From: Lachnospiraceae bacterium
GTDB lineage: Bacteria; Bacillota_A; Clostridia; Lachnospirales; Lachnospiraceae
NCBI GenBank assembly: GCA_009911175.1
Contig: QXWX01000004.1
Coordinates: 62,001 to 126,000, forward strand
Length of the DNA stretch: 64,000 bases
Direction: 5' to 3'
Positions within the stretch are counted from its first letter, which is position 1. Each line of letters starts with the position of its first letter. The position numbers were made by a program, and so were the translations under genes. The notes under the pieces are model-generated. The model was given only the letters and a program-made list of their open reading frames with translations. It was not told the origin of the DNA and did not search any database. This document shows positions 34,831 to 43,837 of the stretch, piece after piece.

Positions 34831-35688
34831 TTATCTCTCCAAATATTCCGTCAGGCGGTCATATTCCCGCGCCATCAGGTGATAGCCGTGCTCGTAAAAG
34901 CCTGTCAGGATCTCTGCATTGCGCTCCAGCCGGGACACCGTTTTCACCTGGGGCCGCAGGACGAAGATCCTGCCTTCCTCTTCCAGGCGTTCGATCTGTT
35001 CCATCGTGCGGTTATAATACAGACTCCTTGTCATGATGGCCCTCAGCAGAGCAGGATAAGACCGGTACGCCTCCCGGTAGACCCTTGCCATCCCCTTAGA
35101 CACCCTCTTTTTCCGGTATCCCGGATTCCGGGTCAGGATCACCACGATCTTCCGGTTCCCATAGGTCAGCGCCCGCTGGATAGGCACCGAATCCGCCAGG
35201 CCGCCGTCCAGATAGGGAACCCCGTCCACCCTCACGATGGGGGTCAAAAGCGGCATACTGCAGGATGCCCTGCATAGCTTCATCAGCCTCGCCCTGTCCT
35301 GCCGTTCATCCAGATATTCCGCCTTTCCGGTGAGGCAGTTCGTCGCTACGATCTCGCACTTTATCTCCGACTGGAAATACGTCTCAAAATCAAAGGGAAA
35401 TGTCTCATTGGGATAGGTGTCAAAGATCATATCCATATTCATAAGACTTTTTTCCTTGATCGCCTTCCGGAACCCGTGGACATAATCATCCTTTTTGTCT
35501 GTCAGGATCATACAATCCCTTGTCCTGCCGGGCTGTCTTGACACATAATCCACCGCGTTGCAGGAGCCTGCGGACACGCCGATGACGTGGGATATATAAA
35601 GTTCCTGCTCCATCAGATAATCCAGGACTCCTGAGGTAAATACCCCTCTTGTCGCCCCGCCCTCCAGGATCATTGTTGCTTTCTGCAT
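34831..35688 (-). CDS. Patatin-like phospholipase family protein
   Basis: This 285-residue protein belongs to the patatin/RssA group. The nucleophile serine lies in GVSAGSCNAV (G-x-S-x-G), the oxyanion loop in EGGATRGVFTSGV and the catalytic aspartate in YLDGGLADSVP. Members are cytosolic or membrane-associated lipid acyl hydrolases, and the substrate here is unknown. The ribosome site is GAGG, 7 nt before the ATG. Confidence 0.9.
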   Translation of the reverse strand: MQKATMILEGGATRGVFTSGVLDYLMEQELYISHVIGVSAGSCNAVDYVSRQPGRTRDCMILTDKKDDYVHGFRKAIKEKSLMNMDMIFDTYPNETFPFDFETYFQSEIKCEIVATNCLTGKAEYLDERQDRARLMKLCRASCSMPLLTPIVRVDGVPYLDGGLADSVPIQRALTYGNRKIVVILTRNPGYRKKRVSKGMARVYREAYRSYPALLRAIMTRSLYYNRTMEQIERLEEEGRIFVLRPQVKTVSRLERNAEILTGFYEHGYHLMAREYDRLTEYLER

Positions 35689-35924
35689 ATTAAAACCTCG
35701 CTTCTGATCATTTTACTGTTTTATTCTCTCTTCGTTTTTTATCTGCAAGACGCCTCTTTTCATATGTAGGATTCAGGATCCGCGTAAAACATCTGACATC
35801 TCCTGACTCGTCTGTATCTGTCATTTTTCTGCTGATCCCGAATCAATTTCTTCCAATTATAGCACACAATCCCTCCTTTAAGTAGACCTTTTTATTGAAA
35901 TTGTAAATGGTGCGATGATTTTCC

Positions 35925-35952
35925 TTGAAAAACAAAAGGTTTTATGTATAAT
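35925..35952 (+). promoter_or_regulatory. Sigma-A promoter of the ABC-F gene
   Basis: TTGAAA, 16 bp, TATAAT. The remainder of the 338-bp gap between the patatin gene and the ABC-F gene is AT-rich and holds nothing else that I can name. Confidence 0.6.
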
Positions 35953-36026
35953 ATAGAGGAAGTGACAGTAAAACACGCGGGCGGATCCCGCCTGATAAAG
36001 ATTTAGAAAAGCAGAGGGTTTACAGT

Positions 36027-37661
36027 ATGATCAGTGCAAATAATATTACATTAAGAGTTGGAAAAAAAGCATTATTTGAAGATGTGAACATCAAATTCAC
36101 CGAAGGAAACTGCTACGGCATCATCGGCGCCAACGGCGCGGGAAAGTCTACCTTTTTGAAGATCCTGTCCGGGCAGCTCGAGCCGACCAACGGGGAGATC
36201 GCCATTACTCCGGGAGAACGTCTCTCCTTCCTGCAGCAGGATCAGTCCAAGTACGACGAATATCCCGTTCTGGACACGGTCATTATGGGAAATGCCCGCC
36301 TTTATGAGATCATGAAGGAAAAAGACGCCATCTATGCGAAAGAGGATTTCACCGATGAGGATGGGATCAAGGCCAGCGAGCTGGAAGGGGAATTTGCTAC
36401 CATGAACGGCTGGGAGGCGGAATCCGACGCTGCCGCCCTGCTGAACGGCTTGGGGATCGATACGGAGCTTCATTACAAAGCCGTGAGGGACCTGACCGGT
36501 CCGGAGAAAGTCAAGGTGCTGCTGGCGCAGGCATTGTTCGGCAACCCGGATATCCTGCTGCTGGACGAGCCTACCAACCATTTGGACCTGGACGCCATCG
36601 CATGGCTGGAGGAATTTTTGATCAATTTTGAAAATACGGTGATCGTGGTTTCCCATGACCGTTATTTCCTGAACAAGGTCTGCACCCAGATTGCGGACAT
36701 CGACTACGGTAAGATCCAGCTCTACGCCGGAAACTATGACTTCTGGTATGAGTCCAGCCAGCTCATTATCCGGCAGATGAAGGAAGCGAATAAAAAGAAG
36801 GAAGAAAAGATCAAGGAGCTGCAGGAATTTATTTCCCGGTTCAGTGCCAACGCGTCCAAGTCCAAGCAGGCTACCTCCAGGAAGCGTGCCCTGGAAAAGA
36901 TCCAGCTGGATGAAATCAAGCCGTCCAGCCGGAAGTACCCCTACATCGACTTCCGGCCGAACCGTGAGATTGGCAATGAAGTGCTGGCTGTAGAAGGGCT
37001 TTCTAAGACCATTGATGGAGAAAAGGTCCTGGACAACCTGACCTTTACGCTGGGCCACGATGACAAGGTAGCTTTTGTGGGCAGCAATGAGCTTGCCAAG
37101 ACGGTCTTGTTCAAGATTCTGATCGGCGAGATGGAGCCGGACGAGGGAACCTACAAGTGGGGGATCACTACCTCCCAGGCGTATTTCCCGAAGGATTTCG
37201 GAGAGGAATTTGACAGCGATTACACCATCACGGAATGGCTCACCCAGTATTCCGAGAACAAGGATGTCACCTATGTCCGTGGTTTCTTAGGCCGGATGCT
37301 GTTCGGCGGAGAAGACGGCGTGAAGCGGCTGAAGGTACTTTCCGGAGGAGAAAAGGTGCGGTGCCTGCTGTCCAAGATGATGATCTCCGGCGCCAATGTG
37401 CTGCTCTTCGACGAGCCCACCAATCATCTGGATATGGAGGCGATCACATCGCTGAATAACGGTATGATCAAATTCCCGGGTGTGCTTCTGTTCACCTCCC
37501 GGGACCATCAGATCGTCCAGACGACAGCCAACCGGATCATGGAGATCGTACCGGGGGGCAAGCTGATCGACAAGATCACGACCTACGACGAATATCTGGC
37601 AAATGACGAGATGGCGAGAAAACGGCATACGTATACGGTACAGGTGGAAGAAGAAGATTAG
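36027..37661 (+). CDS. ABC-F family ATPase, YkpA/YbiT type
   Basis: This 544-residue protein has two ABC domains joined by a charged linker (about residues 245-310). It has no membrane segment. ABC-F proteins act on the ribosome. The first domain has an intact Walker A (GANGAGKST) but its signature reads LTGPEK instead of LSGGQ. The second has the degenerate Walker A GSNELAKT but an intact LSGGEK signature and DEPTNHLD. One composite ATP site is therefore canonical and the other is not. The NELAKT form is, to my memory, usual in this subgroup. GAGGG precedes the ATG. Confidence 0.92.
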   Translation: MISANNITLRVGKKALFEDVNIKFTEGNCYGIIGANGAGKSTFLKILSGQLEPTNGEIAITPGERLSFLQQDQSKYDEYPVLDTVIMGNARLYEIMKEKDAIYAKEDFTDEDGIKASELEGEFATMNGWEAESDAAALLNGLGIDTELHYKAVRDLTGPEKVKVLLAQALFGNPDILLLDEPTNHLDLDAIAWLEEFLINFENTVIVVSHDRYFLNKVCTQIADIDYGKIQLYAGNYDFWYESSQLIIRQMKEANKKKEEKIKELQEFISRFSANASKSKQATSRKRALEKIQLDEIKPSSRKYPYIDFRPNREIGNEVLAVEGLSKTIDGEKVLDNLTFTLGHDDKVAFVGSNELAKTVLFKILIGEMEPDEGTYKWGITTSQAYFPKDFGEEFDSDYTITEWLTQYSENKDVTYVRGFLGRMLFGGEDGVKRLKVLSGGEKVRCLLSKMMISGANVLLFDEPTNHLDMEAITSLNNGMIKFPGVLLFTSRDHQIVQTTANRIMEIVPGGKLIDKITTYDEYLANDEMARKRHTYTVQVEEED

Positions 37662-37693
37662 GTAAGGCTTTCTATCCAGAAATCCTGCCACTG

Positions 37694-37796
37694 AAAAATT
37701 TCCACCTGTACGGTTGCAATCCGAAGTCACATTTTTATGCAATTTATTGCAATGAAAATGCGACTGCGGATTGCAACCGTACAGGTGGAAATTTTT
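37694..37796. repeat. Inverted-repeat element, family 2, copy b
   Basis: The arms are exact 30-bp complements (37694-37723 and 37767-37796) that include CCACCTGTACGGTTG. An inner imperfect stem surrounds ATGCAATTTATTGCAAT. It lies between the convergent ABC-F and histidine phosphatase genes and ends in a T-run, so it may also serve as their terminator. Confidence 0.85.
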
Positions 37797-37807
37797 TACT
37801 ATTTCTC

Positions 37808-38452
37808 CTATTCTATACTCCACCGTTTAACAGGATCTTTATAATAGACCTTGCTCTCTTCCGCGATCACCGGCACTCCATCCCTCACGTCAACGGTGGT
37901 CACCGCACAGTTCGCCGGAACCTGCCACTTCCAGAAATCCGCGGCGTTCAGATTCCTCCGGATATGGTTCAGCAACGCGGTCATGGCGGCGCCGTGTGTG
38001 GACAGCAGGATCTGCTTCCCCTGCAACGCCTGATTTTCACACAGCTCTTTTAAGAATTGTCCGGTCCGCTCCATAATGTCCGCTATACTCTCCCCGCCCT
38101 TTGCCGGGACAAAATTCCCCGTATCGATAAAGAATTTTTTGAACGCTTCACTTTCCAGCGCTTTTTCTTTTCCGCTGATGCACATGCCCTCATATTCTCC
38201 GAATCCCATTTCCTTGATCCCGTTGGATTCGATGAGAGGGATATCCCTGCCCGCCAGTATGATCTCGGCCGTTTCACGCGCCCGGACCAGCGGGCTTGTA
38301 TAAGCAAGGTCAAAGGGAATGTCCTTCATCCCCTCCGCTGTCTCGCGTGCCAGATGCCTTCCGTATTCATTCAGCGGAATGTCCGAGAAGCCCTGTACCC
38401 TACGCGCCTTATTCCAATCTGTTTCTCCGTGTCGTACAATGTATAATCTCAT
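37808..38452 (-). CDS. Histidine phosphatase family protein (phosphoglycerate mutase-like)
   Basis: This 214-residue enzyme has the phosphohistidine motif LYIVRHGETDWNKARRVQG at residues 3-21. The second arginine lies in YTSPLVRARETAEI, the acid in KEMGFGEYEGM and the second histidine in LLSTHGAAMTALL. Members include broad phosphatases and cofactor-dependent mutases. This length and the lack of the mutase insert favour a phosphatase. The gene ends within a few bases of the family 2 repeat. Confidence 0.88.
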   Translation of the reverse strand: MRLYIVRHGETDWNKARRVQGFSDIPLNEYGRHLARETAEGMKDIPFDLAYTSPLVRARETAEIILAGRDIPLIESNGIKEMGFGEYEGMCISGKEKALESEAFKKFFIDTGNFVPAKGGESIADIMERTGQFLKELCENQALQGKQILLSTHGAAMTALLNHIRRNLNAADFWKWQVPANCAVTTVDVRDGVPVIAEESKVYYKDPVKRWSIE

Positions 38453-38700
38453 CTTTTGTCCCCTTTGTCTGCTGTTGCTTTATAGTATTCTACACATCTC
38501 TATTAGATCTTATCGTGAAAAAATACTGTTCACTTTTTTGAAAATGCAGATTTCATCTATATTCTTTCACGCAATATCTTCACTTTATATAGTATATATG
38601 TTTATACTTATATTTTCAACTCAATTTGAATCCAAACAGTATCGCGATCGTTACATGTCACATCTTACCGGCAAGGACGAACTAATGTTTGTTTTTTTAA

Positions 38701-38729
38701 TAGACAAACTATTTGAGATATGCTATACT
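38701..38729 (+). promoter_or_regulatory. Promoter of the fic-GNAT pair
   Basis: TAGACA, 17 bp, TATACT with an extended TG element, 48 bp before the fic ATG. The AT-rich gap 38453-38700 has no other recognisable feature. Confidence 0.55.
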
Positions 38730-38777
38730 GAATCATAATTCAGATTCTGTAATGACAATATCAATGAGAGGAAAACT

Positions 38778-39518
38778 ATGTGTGATTACAATAACGATTT
38801 TCTAACTTTTTTGTTGGAAAGATTTAAAATAGAGAGACAAAAATTTGACCGTTCCGGAGTATATGCTTATACACAGCGCCTGCTCGCCTACAACTCCAAC
38901 AAGATAGAAGGAAGCACACTTACGGAGGAGCAGACGGCTTCTCTGTTTGACCATGGTACGCTCCCCAGATCGGAGGACTATTACCGCGCAAAGGATGTGG
39001 AGGAGATGAACGGCCACTTTCTGATGTTCAATAGGATGCTGGACACTTTGAATGAACCGCTGACCCAGAGATTGATAAAACAATTTCATTATGAACTGAA
39101 ATCCGGAGTATTTGAAGACCGCGCGAATGGATATGCAATCGGAGATTATAAAAAGCGCCCCAACATGATCGGCATGTATCAGACCATAAGACCGGATGAA
39201 GTAGCTGATGAAATGAATCAGCTTCTGCATTGGTATAAGAACCAGGCAGAGGATCTTTCCGTATTGGCAGAATTTCATGCAAGATATGAGAGCATACATC
39301 CCTTTCAGGATGGAAACGGAAGAACCGGCAGATTGATTCTTTTCAGAGAATGCCTGATTCAAAAAATGATTCCCGTGATCATCGAGGATGCAAACAGACA
39401 CGAATATCTGGATGCTTTGAAAGCTTATCAGGATGGGAACGGTATTTCCCGGCTGACAGAGCTTTTCCGAAAAGAACAGAATTTTTATTTTGAAAAATGC
39501 AGATATTTTATAGCATAA
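38778..39518 (+). CDS. Fic family protein
   Basis: This 246-residue protein carries the full Fic motif HPFQDGNGRTGR near residue 175, with catalytic H and the phosphate-binding loop. Such proteins mostly transfer AMP from ATP to a hydroxyl of a target protein. An inhibitory motif, SNKIEGS (S-x-x-x-E-G), lies at about residues 35-41, so it should be auto-inhibited by its own N-terminal helix (class II). No separate antitoxin is seen. A GNAT gene follows after 10 bp, probably in the same message. Confidence 0.9.
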   Translation: MCDYNNDFLTFLLERFKIERQKFDRSGVYAYTQRLLAYNSNKIEGSTLTEEQTASLFDHGTLPRSEDYYRAKDVEEMNGHFLMFNRMLDTLNEPLTQRLIKQFHYELKSGVFEDRANGYAIGDYKKRPNMIGMYQTIRPDEVADEMNQLLHWYKNQAEDLSVLAEFHARYESIHPFQDGNGRTGRLILFRECLIQKMIPVIIEDANRHEYLDALKAYQDGNGISRLTELFRKEQNFYFEKCRYFIA

Positions 39519-39528
39519 AAGGAGCCCT

Positions 39529-40017
39529 ATGAAGATCAGAAAAGCAACCCCGACAGACCTGGACATCCTTCTGCGGCTGTATGACAATGCCCGCAGGTTC
39601 ATGGCCGCCCACGGCAATCCGACCCAGTGGGGAACCGCCTATCCGCCACGTACTCTTCTGGAATCTGATATTGCAGAAGGCTGCAGCTATATCTGCGAGG
39701 AACAGCAGAAGGTAATCGCCGCATTTTATTACCGATTCGGCGAAGAGAATTCCTACCGCCGCATCTGCAACGGGCAGTGGCTGGATGAGTCCCCTTACGG
39801 CGTCGTCCACCGCATCACCTCGGACGGCACCATCCGTGGCGCCGGTTCCTTCTGTCTCGACTGGGCACTCTCACAGTGCAGAAACCTGAGGATTGATACG
39901 CACCGGGACAACCGGGTGATGCAGCGTTTATTAGAGAAACGCCAGTTTACCCGGTGCGGAATCATTTATCTCGAAGACGGCAGTGAACGGATCGCCTACC
40001 AGAAAAAGATCATATAG
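39529..40017 (+). CDS. GNAT family N-acetyltransferase
   Basis: This 162-residue acetyltransferase begins MKIRKATPTDLDILLRLYDNAR, the usual beta1-alpha1 of the GNAT fold. The acetyl-CoA site is degenerate in RGAGSFCLDWALSQ (R-G-x-G-x family position). It ends with IDTHRDNRVMQRLLEKRQFTRCGI. The acceptor is unknown. AAAGGAG is placed 5 nt before the ATG, 10 bp after fic. Confidence 0.85.
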   Translation: MKIRKATPTDLDILLRLYDNARRFMAAHGNPTQWGTAYPPRTLLESDIAEGCSYICEEQQKVIAAFYYRFGEENSYRRICNGQWLDESPYGVVHRITSDGTIRGAGSFCLDWALSQCRNLRIDTHRDNRVMQRLLEKRQFTRCGIIYLEDGSERIAYQKKII

Positions 40018-40026
40018 GTTTCCGGG

Positions 40027-41727
40027 TCATGGGAGTTTCCGGGCATTCTTTGATATTGCCGCCCGAATCGCGGCATTGATGTTTTCCCGGACCTCCGCGA
40101 GATAGGATGCCTTCTGCGGATAGGCGCAGAAGGTGATCTCCCCGTGTTCTTCTTCCATCAGGCATTTCATGACAGTTTCCCGGTCCGTCAGTTTTTCCAG
40201 ATGATCCATTGCGCGCAGGTCCGCCATCGCCTTTTCCATCAGCATTGAGCGGATCGAATCCACCGGCTTCCCGTCCTTTCCCGGATATACCAGAAACGGA
40301 TCTCCTGACGGAAATGCCCCGTCTGCGTCGGTGCACTGGTACGGATCGATCGGATACAGGGAAAATTCACTGTTGTAAAAATTATATCCCCAATGCAGAA
40401 AACCGCTGACCGCATATTTATAGAGCTGAATACCAAGGATCCTTGTGCGGAATCCCGGCAGAGCAATAAAGCGGTTGGAGACCGCCAGAGGCTGGGCAGT
40501 ACAGTAATACGTCCACAGCCTGGGCGGACGGTTCTTCAAAAATGGCTCTATATGGTCATTGGCGCATACCGGCTCCTCCACAGCGCCCTGCTCATAAAAC
40601 CTGTACTCGGAAAGCGCATCTATCATACGGTATCCCGACAGATATTCTTTTACCAGATTTTTTGCATGGATGTAGGACTCCAGGTCCTTTTCCTCCGGCT
40701 CGTCTGATACATGAAAATAACACTGCTTTCCTATGCCGAGCCGTTCAATCTCTTCCGTAAAGGAGACAAGAAACGTCTGCAGAAATTTCCTGTATTCCTC
40801 ACCGCCAGCTCCAGTCTCCCATCCGAAGATTTTACGTTCCTCTCCGTTGACTCTGCCGATGATCTTCGGCGCCGCCTTCGCGCCCCACTGGCTGAACAGA
40901 TGCGAGATTTCAAAATATCTGATCCCGCAGCGCCTGCACATTTCCACCCACTGCCGGAACCTGTCATATCCAAACTCATATCCCTGGTCCGACACGGTCA
41001 CATCCACCAGCTGCACGGTGCGCCGTTCCCCATTCACAGCCGTATCCAAAGGAGGCGTAAATACCGGCGTAAGCAGCATATTACACCCCCTTTTGACCGC
41101 GTGACGGACAAAATTTTCTATGATCTCCCAATGCCTCTCACTGAATACTTCCACACCGTAATATTCTGCCAGACAATCGCAGTGGAACCATTCCGTATGC
41201 CGGATCTTTAGTTCCGGAAGTGCCGTGTTTAATATCTCCGCAGTCATGTCCGCCTCTGCGGACAATGGCCTCATCCCCGGCGCATGAACCCGGCTTTCCA
41301 AAATGATTTTTACCGGATATTCCCCGGCCGGCGTATCTTCCGTTGTCTCGATATCGATCCACAGGCTCCTCCACTGGCCGGAAATGATTGGGAATCCAAA
41401 TTCCCCCAAGTCCTCCAGCAGGTCCGGATACAGCCCCGGTTCTGTAGTCAGATATCCCTCGTCCCTCTCCATGTGGCACGGGTAGGCACAGGGTACCAGT
41501 CCCACCTTTTTTACCCTGACCCTGATTCCGTCCGGTGCCTTGATTCGGGCTGTCCCCCGCTGCTTTCTTCCTACATCACCATAGTACGCGATCTGAAATG
41601 AAACCGTCTCCCCTTTCAAGGCTGTCAATCGGCTGACAGCCCCGTCCTCCGAAGGCTTTCGGGACGGAAAAACCTTTTCCATGTCTGAAACCAGCTTTAC
41701 CTGCAGTCTATGCTCTTGAACATCCAT
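40027..41727 (-). CDS. DUF4091-domain protein (glycoside hydrolase 123-like)
   Basis: This 566-residue protein has no signal peptide, so it is probably cytosolic. The C-terminal half has the DUF4091 features HVSDEPEEKDLESY near residue 340, with a D-E pair like the catalytic acid pair of GH123. The motif GFLHWGYNFYNSEFSLYPIDPYQ follows, and the N-terminal half is beta-rich. The sugar target is unknown. The ribosome site is AGGAGGAATCGAAT. It diverges from the YczE-like gene. Confidence 0.82.
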   Translation of the reverse strand: MDVQEHRLQVKLVSDMEKVFPSRKPSEDGAVSRLTALKGETVSFQIAYYGDVGRKQRGTARIKAPDGIRVRVKKVGLVPCAYPCHMERDEGYLTTEPGLYPDLLEDLGEFGFPIISGQWRSLWIDIETTEDTPAGEYPVKIILESRVHAPGMRPLSAEADMTAEILNTALPELKIRHTEWFHCDCLAEYYGVEVFSERHWEIIENFVRHAVKRGCNMLLTPVFTPPLDTAVNGERRTVQLVDVTVSDQGYEFGYDRFRQWVEMCRRCGIRYFEISHLFSQWGAKAAPKIIGRVNGEERKIFGWETGAGGEEYRKFLQTFLVSFTEEIERLGIGKQCYFHVSDEPEEKDLESYIHAKNLVKEYLSGYRMIDALSEYRFYEQGAVEEPVCANDHIEPFLKNRPPRLWTYYCTAQPLAVSNRFIALPGFRTRILGIQLYKYAVSGFLHWGYNFYNSEFSLYPIDPYQCTDADGAFPSGDPFLVYPGKDGKPVDSIRSMLMEKAMADLRAMDHLEKLTDRETVMKCLMEEEHGEITFCAYPQKASYLAEVRENINAAIRAAISKNARKLP

Positions 41728-41807
41728 ATTCGATTCCTCCTGCCATTCTTTGAAAATATCATAGCTATTTTACGCAGAGGCGTCAATACTCTACGAAAAT
41801 TAAAAGA

Positions 41808-41836
41808 TTGACGGAGCGTTGATTTGCCGATATAAT
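41808..41836 (+). promoter_or_regulatory. Promoter of the YczE-like gene
   Basis: TTGACG, 17 bp, TATAAT, 36 bp before the ATG at 41873. Confidence 0.7.
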
Positions 41837-41872
41837 GTAGGAAAATCATTTTAACGCAAAAAGGACACTGCC

Positions 41873-42544
41873 ATGCAAAAAAGAACTCTCAAAGAAATAT
41901 TGCTGCGAATCGTAATCTTATTCATCGGCCTGACCATCGCTCATCTGGGCGTCACCCTGTTCCTTTTGGCCGACCTCGGCGCAGACCCCTTCAATGTGCT
42001 GATACAGGGGCTTTTCCGGACTGCTCAGAGTCTGACGGGATGGACGGTCCTTACACACGGCCGGGTACATATGACAATCTGTTTTTTAATCATCCTGGTA
42101 CTGCTGATCACAGACCGCAGTTATATCAAGATCGGTACGGTCCTGTGCATGATCTGCGGCGGACCGATCATTGACTTTTTCACCCTGCTTCTGGGAGGGC
42201 TCATCCATTCCGGCAATCCGTTTGCGGCGCGGATCCTCGTGCTGGCTGCCGGCTGCGTGATCCTGGCTTTCGGCATGACGATCGTCATGAAATCTGATTC
42301 CGGCGTCGGCCCCAATGACCTGGTAGCGATCGTGATCAGCGATAAGCTGGGACAGTCATTCAGCATAACCCGTATTGTGGTGGACGTGTGCTTTGTAGCC
42401 GCCGGATTTCTGATGGGAGGGGCTGTCGGGGTTGGAACGATCATATGCGCGGCGCTGGTGGGCCCGGTGGCTGGAATCTTCCTTCCCCACAGTGAGAGAA
42501 TTGTGGAGTGGATCATAGCTTCCGCAAATGTCCAAAACACCTGA
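41873..42544 (+). CDS. YczE/YyaS-like integral membrane protein
   Basis: This 223-residue protein has about five hydrophobic helices. The motifs LGADPFNVLIQGL after the first helix and SGVGPNDLVAIVISDKLG before the fourth are the two related half-motifs of the YczE/YitT-like group. The role is not established, and transport has been proposed for the family. A short frame starts directly after its stop codon. Confidence 0.8.
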   Translation: MQKRTLKEILLRIVILFIGLTIAHLGVTLFLLADLGADPFNVLIQGLFRTAQSLTGWTVLTHGRVHMTICFLIILVLLITDRSYIKIGTVLCMICGGPIIDFFTLLLGGLIHSGNPFAARILVLAAGCVILAFGMTIVMKSDSGVGPNDLVAIVISDKLGQSFSITRIVVDVCFVAAGFLMGGAVGVGTIICAALVGPVAGIFLPHSERIVEWIIASANVQNT

Positions 42545-42766
42545 ATGAACTCCCCCGGCAGTCTGATTGAACCTGACGGCATCCTCCGAACCGCCCCGCA
42601 GCTGGGAAGTATCATCAGCGAAGAAGCCGGACGCTTCGGATTTCTTTTAGAACGCCCCAGACTGACACAGGCTGAGAAGAAAAAACTAAATCGGCTGATA
42701 GAGGGAGAATTTGAAAAAGCTTTTTCTCTTCATAGTAGTTTAAGGCTTTTAACACAATTTTTTTGA
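42545..42766 (+). CDS. Small hypothetical protein following the YczE-like gene
   Basis: A 73-codon frame begins at an ATG touching the preceding TGA and ends at the edge of a strong terminator. Its first part is unstructured (MNSPGSLIEPDG) and its second half is helical and charged (LTQAEKKKLNRLIEGEFEKA). I recognise no family. It could be translated by coupling, but a broken remnant of a longer gene is just as likely. Confidence 0.4.
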   Translation: MNSPGSLIEPDGILRTAPQLGSIISEEAGRFGFLLERPRLTQAEKKKLNRLIEGEFEKAFSLHSSLRLLTQFF

Positions 42767-42767
42767 A

Positions 42768-42817
42768 AAAACCTTTACAGACAGCCCTATCAGAACATAG
42801 CTGTCTGTAAAGGTTTT
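42768..42817. terminator. Strong terminator hairpin
   Basis: AAAACCTTTACAGACAG and its exact 17-bp complement surround a 16-nt loop. It ends the plus-strand unit, and also faces the convergent mrp gene. Confidence 0.85.
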
Positions 42818-42864
42818 ATACGCCCAGCGAAACCGGCAGGGCATTCCCCAAAACGACAAAATAT

Positions 42865-43695
42865 TTACAGTTCTACCTCATCCAGATACGGATTCTTCGC
42901 TTCATAGAACCGCTCTTCTTCCACCACTTCCGCAATCGCCGGATCAATCGGCATCCTGCCGAGTACGGGCACGCCCAGTTCTCCCGCAATCTCGTCAATA
43001 TGGCTTTCTCCGAAGATCCTCAGCTCTTTGCCGCAGTCCGGGCATTTTACATAGCTGTAGTTTTCCACAATGCCAAGCACCGGAATATTCATCTGCCTTG
43101 CCATGTTATATGCCTTTTTGACGATCATCTGTACCAGATCCTGAGGAGAGGTCACGATCACTACTCCGTCTACCGGAAGCGACTGGAATACGGTCAACGG
43201 TACATCCCCGGTTCCAGGCGGCATATCCACGAACAGGTAATCCAGGTCATCCCAAATCACGTCCGACCAGAACTGAGTCACCACACCTGCAATGATCGGT
43301 CCCCGCCAGATCACCGGCGCGTCCTCATCCTCCAGAAGCAGGTTCACGGACATGATCCTTGTCCCGTCCTTTGCGAGACAAGGATAGATCCCTTCCTCTG
43401 TTCCCTTTGCCTGCTCGTGGATTCCATACATCTTGGGGATGGACGGTCCCGTGATGTCCGCGTCCAGAATTCCTACGTTATAGCCTTTTTCCTTCATCAT
43501 GCGCGCCAGGGACGCGGTTACCAGGGACTTTCCGACGCCGCCCTTTCCGCTGATGACCCCGATCACCTTTTTTACATTCGAATATGCGTTGGCCGGAGCC
43601 CGCAGATCCTCTTTTTTGCTTTCACAGCTTCCGGCATGCGCACATCCCGCACAGGACTCCTCCGTGCATCCGCCGTTATTTACTTCTTCTGCCAT
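42865..43695 (-). CDS. mrp: Mrp/NBP35-type ATP-binding Fe-S carrier
   Basis: This 276-residue P-loop protein carries Fe-S clusters to apoproteins. The N-terminus has a cysteine cluster (CTEESCAGCAHAGSC) like the NBP35 group. The deviant Walker A is SGKGGVGKSLVTA near residue 50, followed by DADITGPSIPKMYG and DMPPGTGDVPL. The cluster-binding C-x-x-C pair is VKCPDCGKEL. The ribosome site is AGGTAAAAAGAT. Confidence 0.93.
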   Translation of the reverse strand: MAEEVNNGGCTEESCAGCAHAGSCESKKEDLRAPANAYSNVKKVIGVISGKGGVGKSLVTASLARMMKEKGYNVGILDADITGPSIPKMYGIHEQAKGTEEGIYPCLAKDGTRIMSVNLLLEDEDAPVIWRGPIIAGVVTQFWSDVIWDDLDYLFVDMPPGTGDVPLTVFQSLPVDGVVIVTSPQDLVQMIVKKAYNMARQMNIPVLGIVENYSYVKCPDCGKELRIFGESHIDEIAGELGVPVLGRMPIDPAIAEVVEEERFYEAKNPYLDEVEL

Positions 43696-43837
43696 ATCTT
43701 TTTACCTGCACTTTCTTTTTAAAATAGTGATAGATTCCTATAAATCCTCTGCTCCTCGGTTTATCTGAACCTGTCCCTTATTATAACAGAATTTACGCAT
43801 ATAGACACTATTTTCTTAAAATTTTCCCGATTCTTAT

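Noticed and set aside
36072..37058. 328-codon frame on the minus strand
   Set aside because: It is antisense to the ABC-F gene, and its composition is that of a shadow frame.
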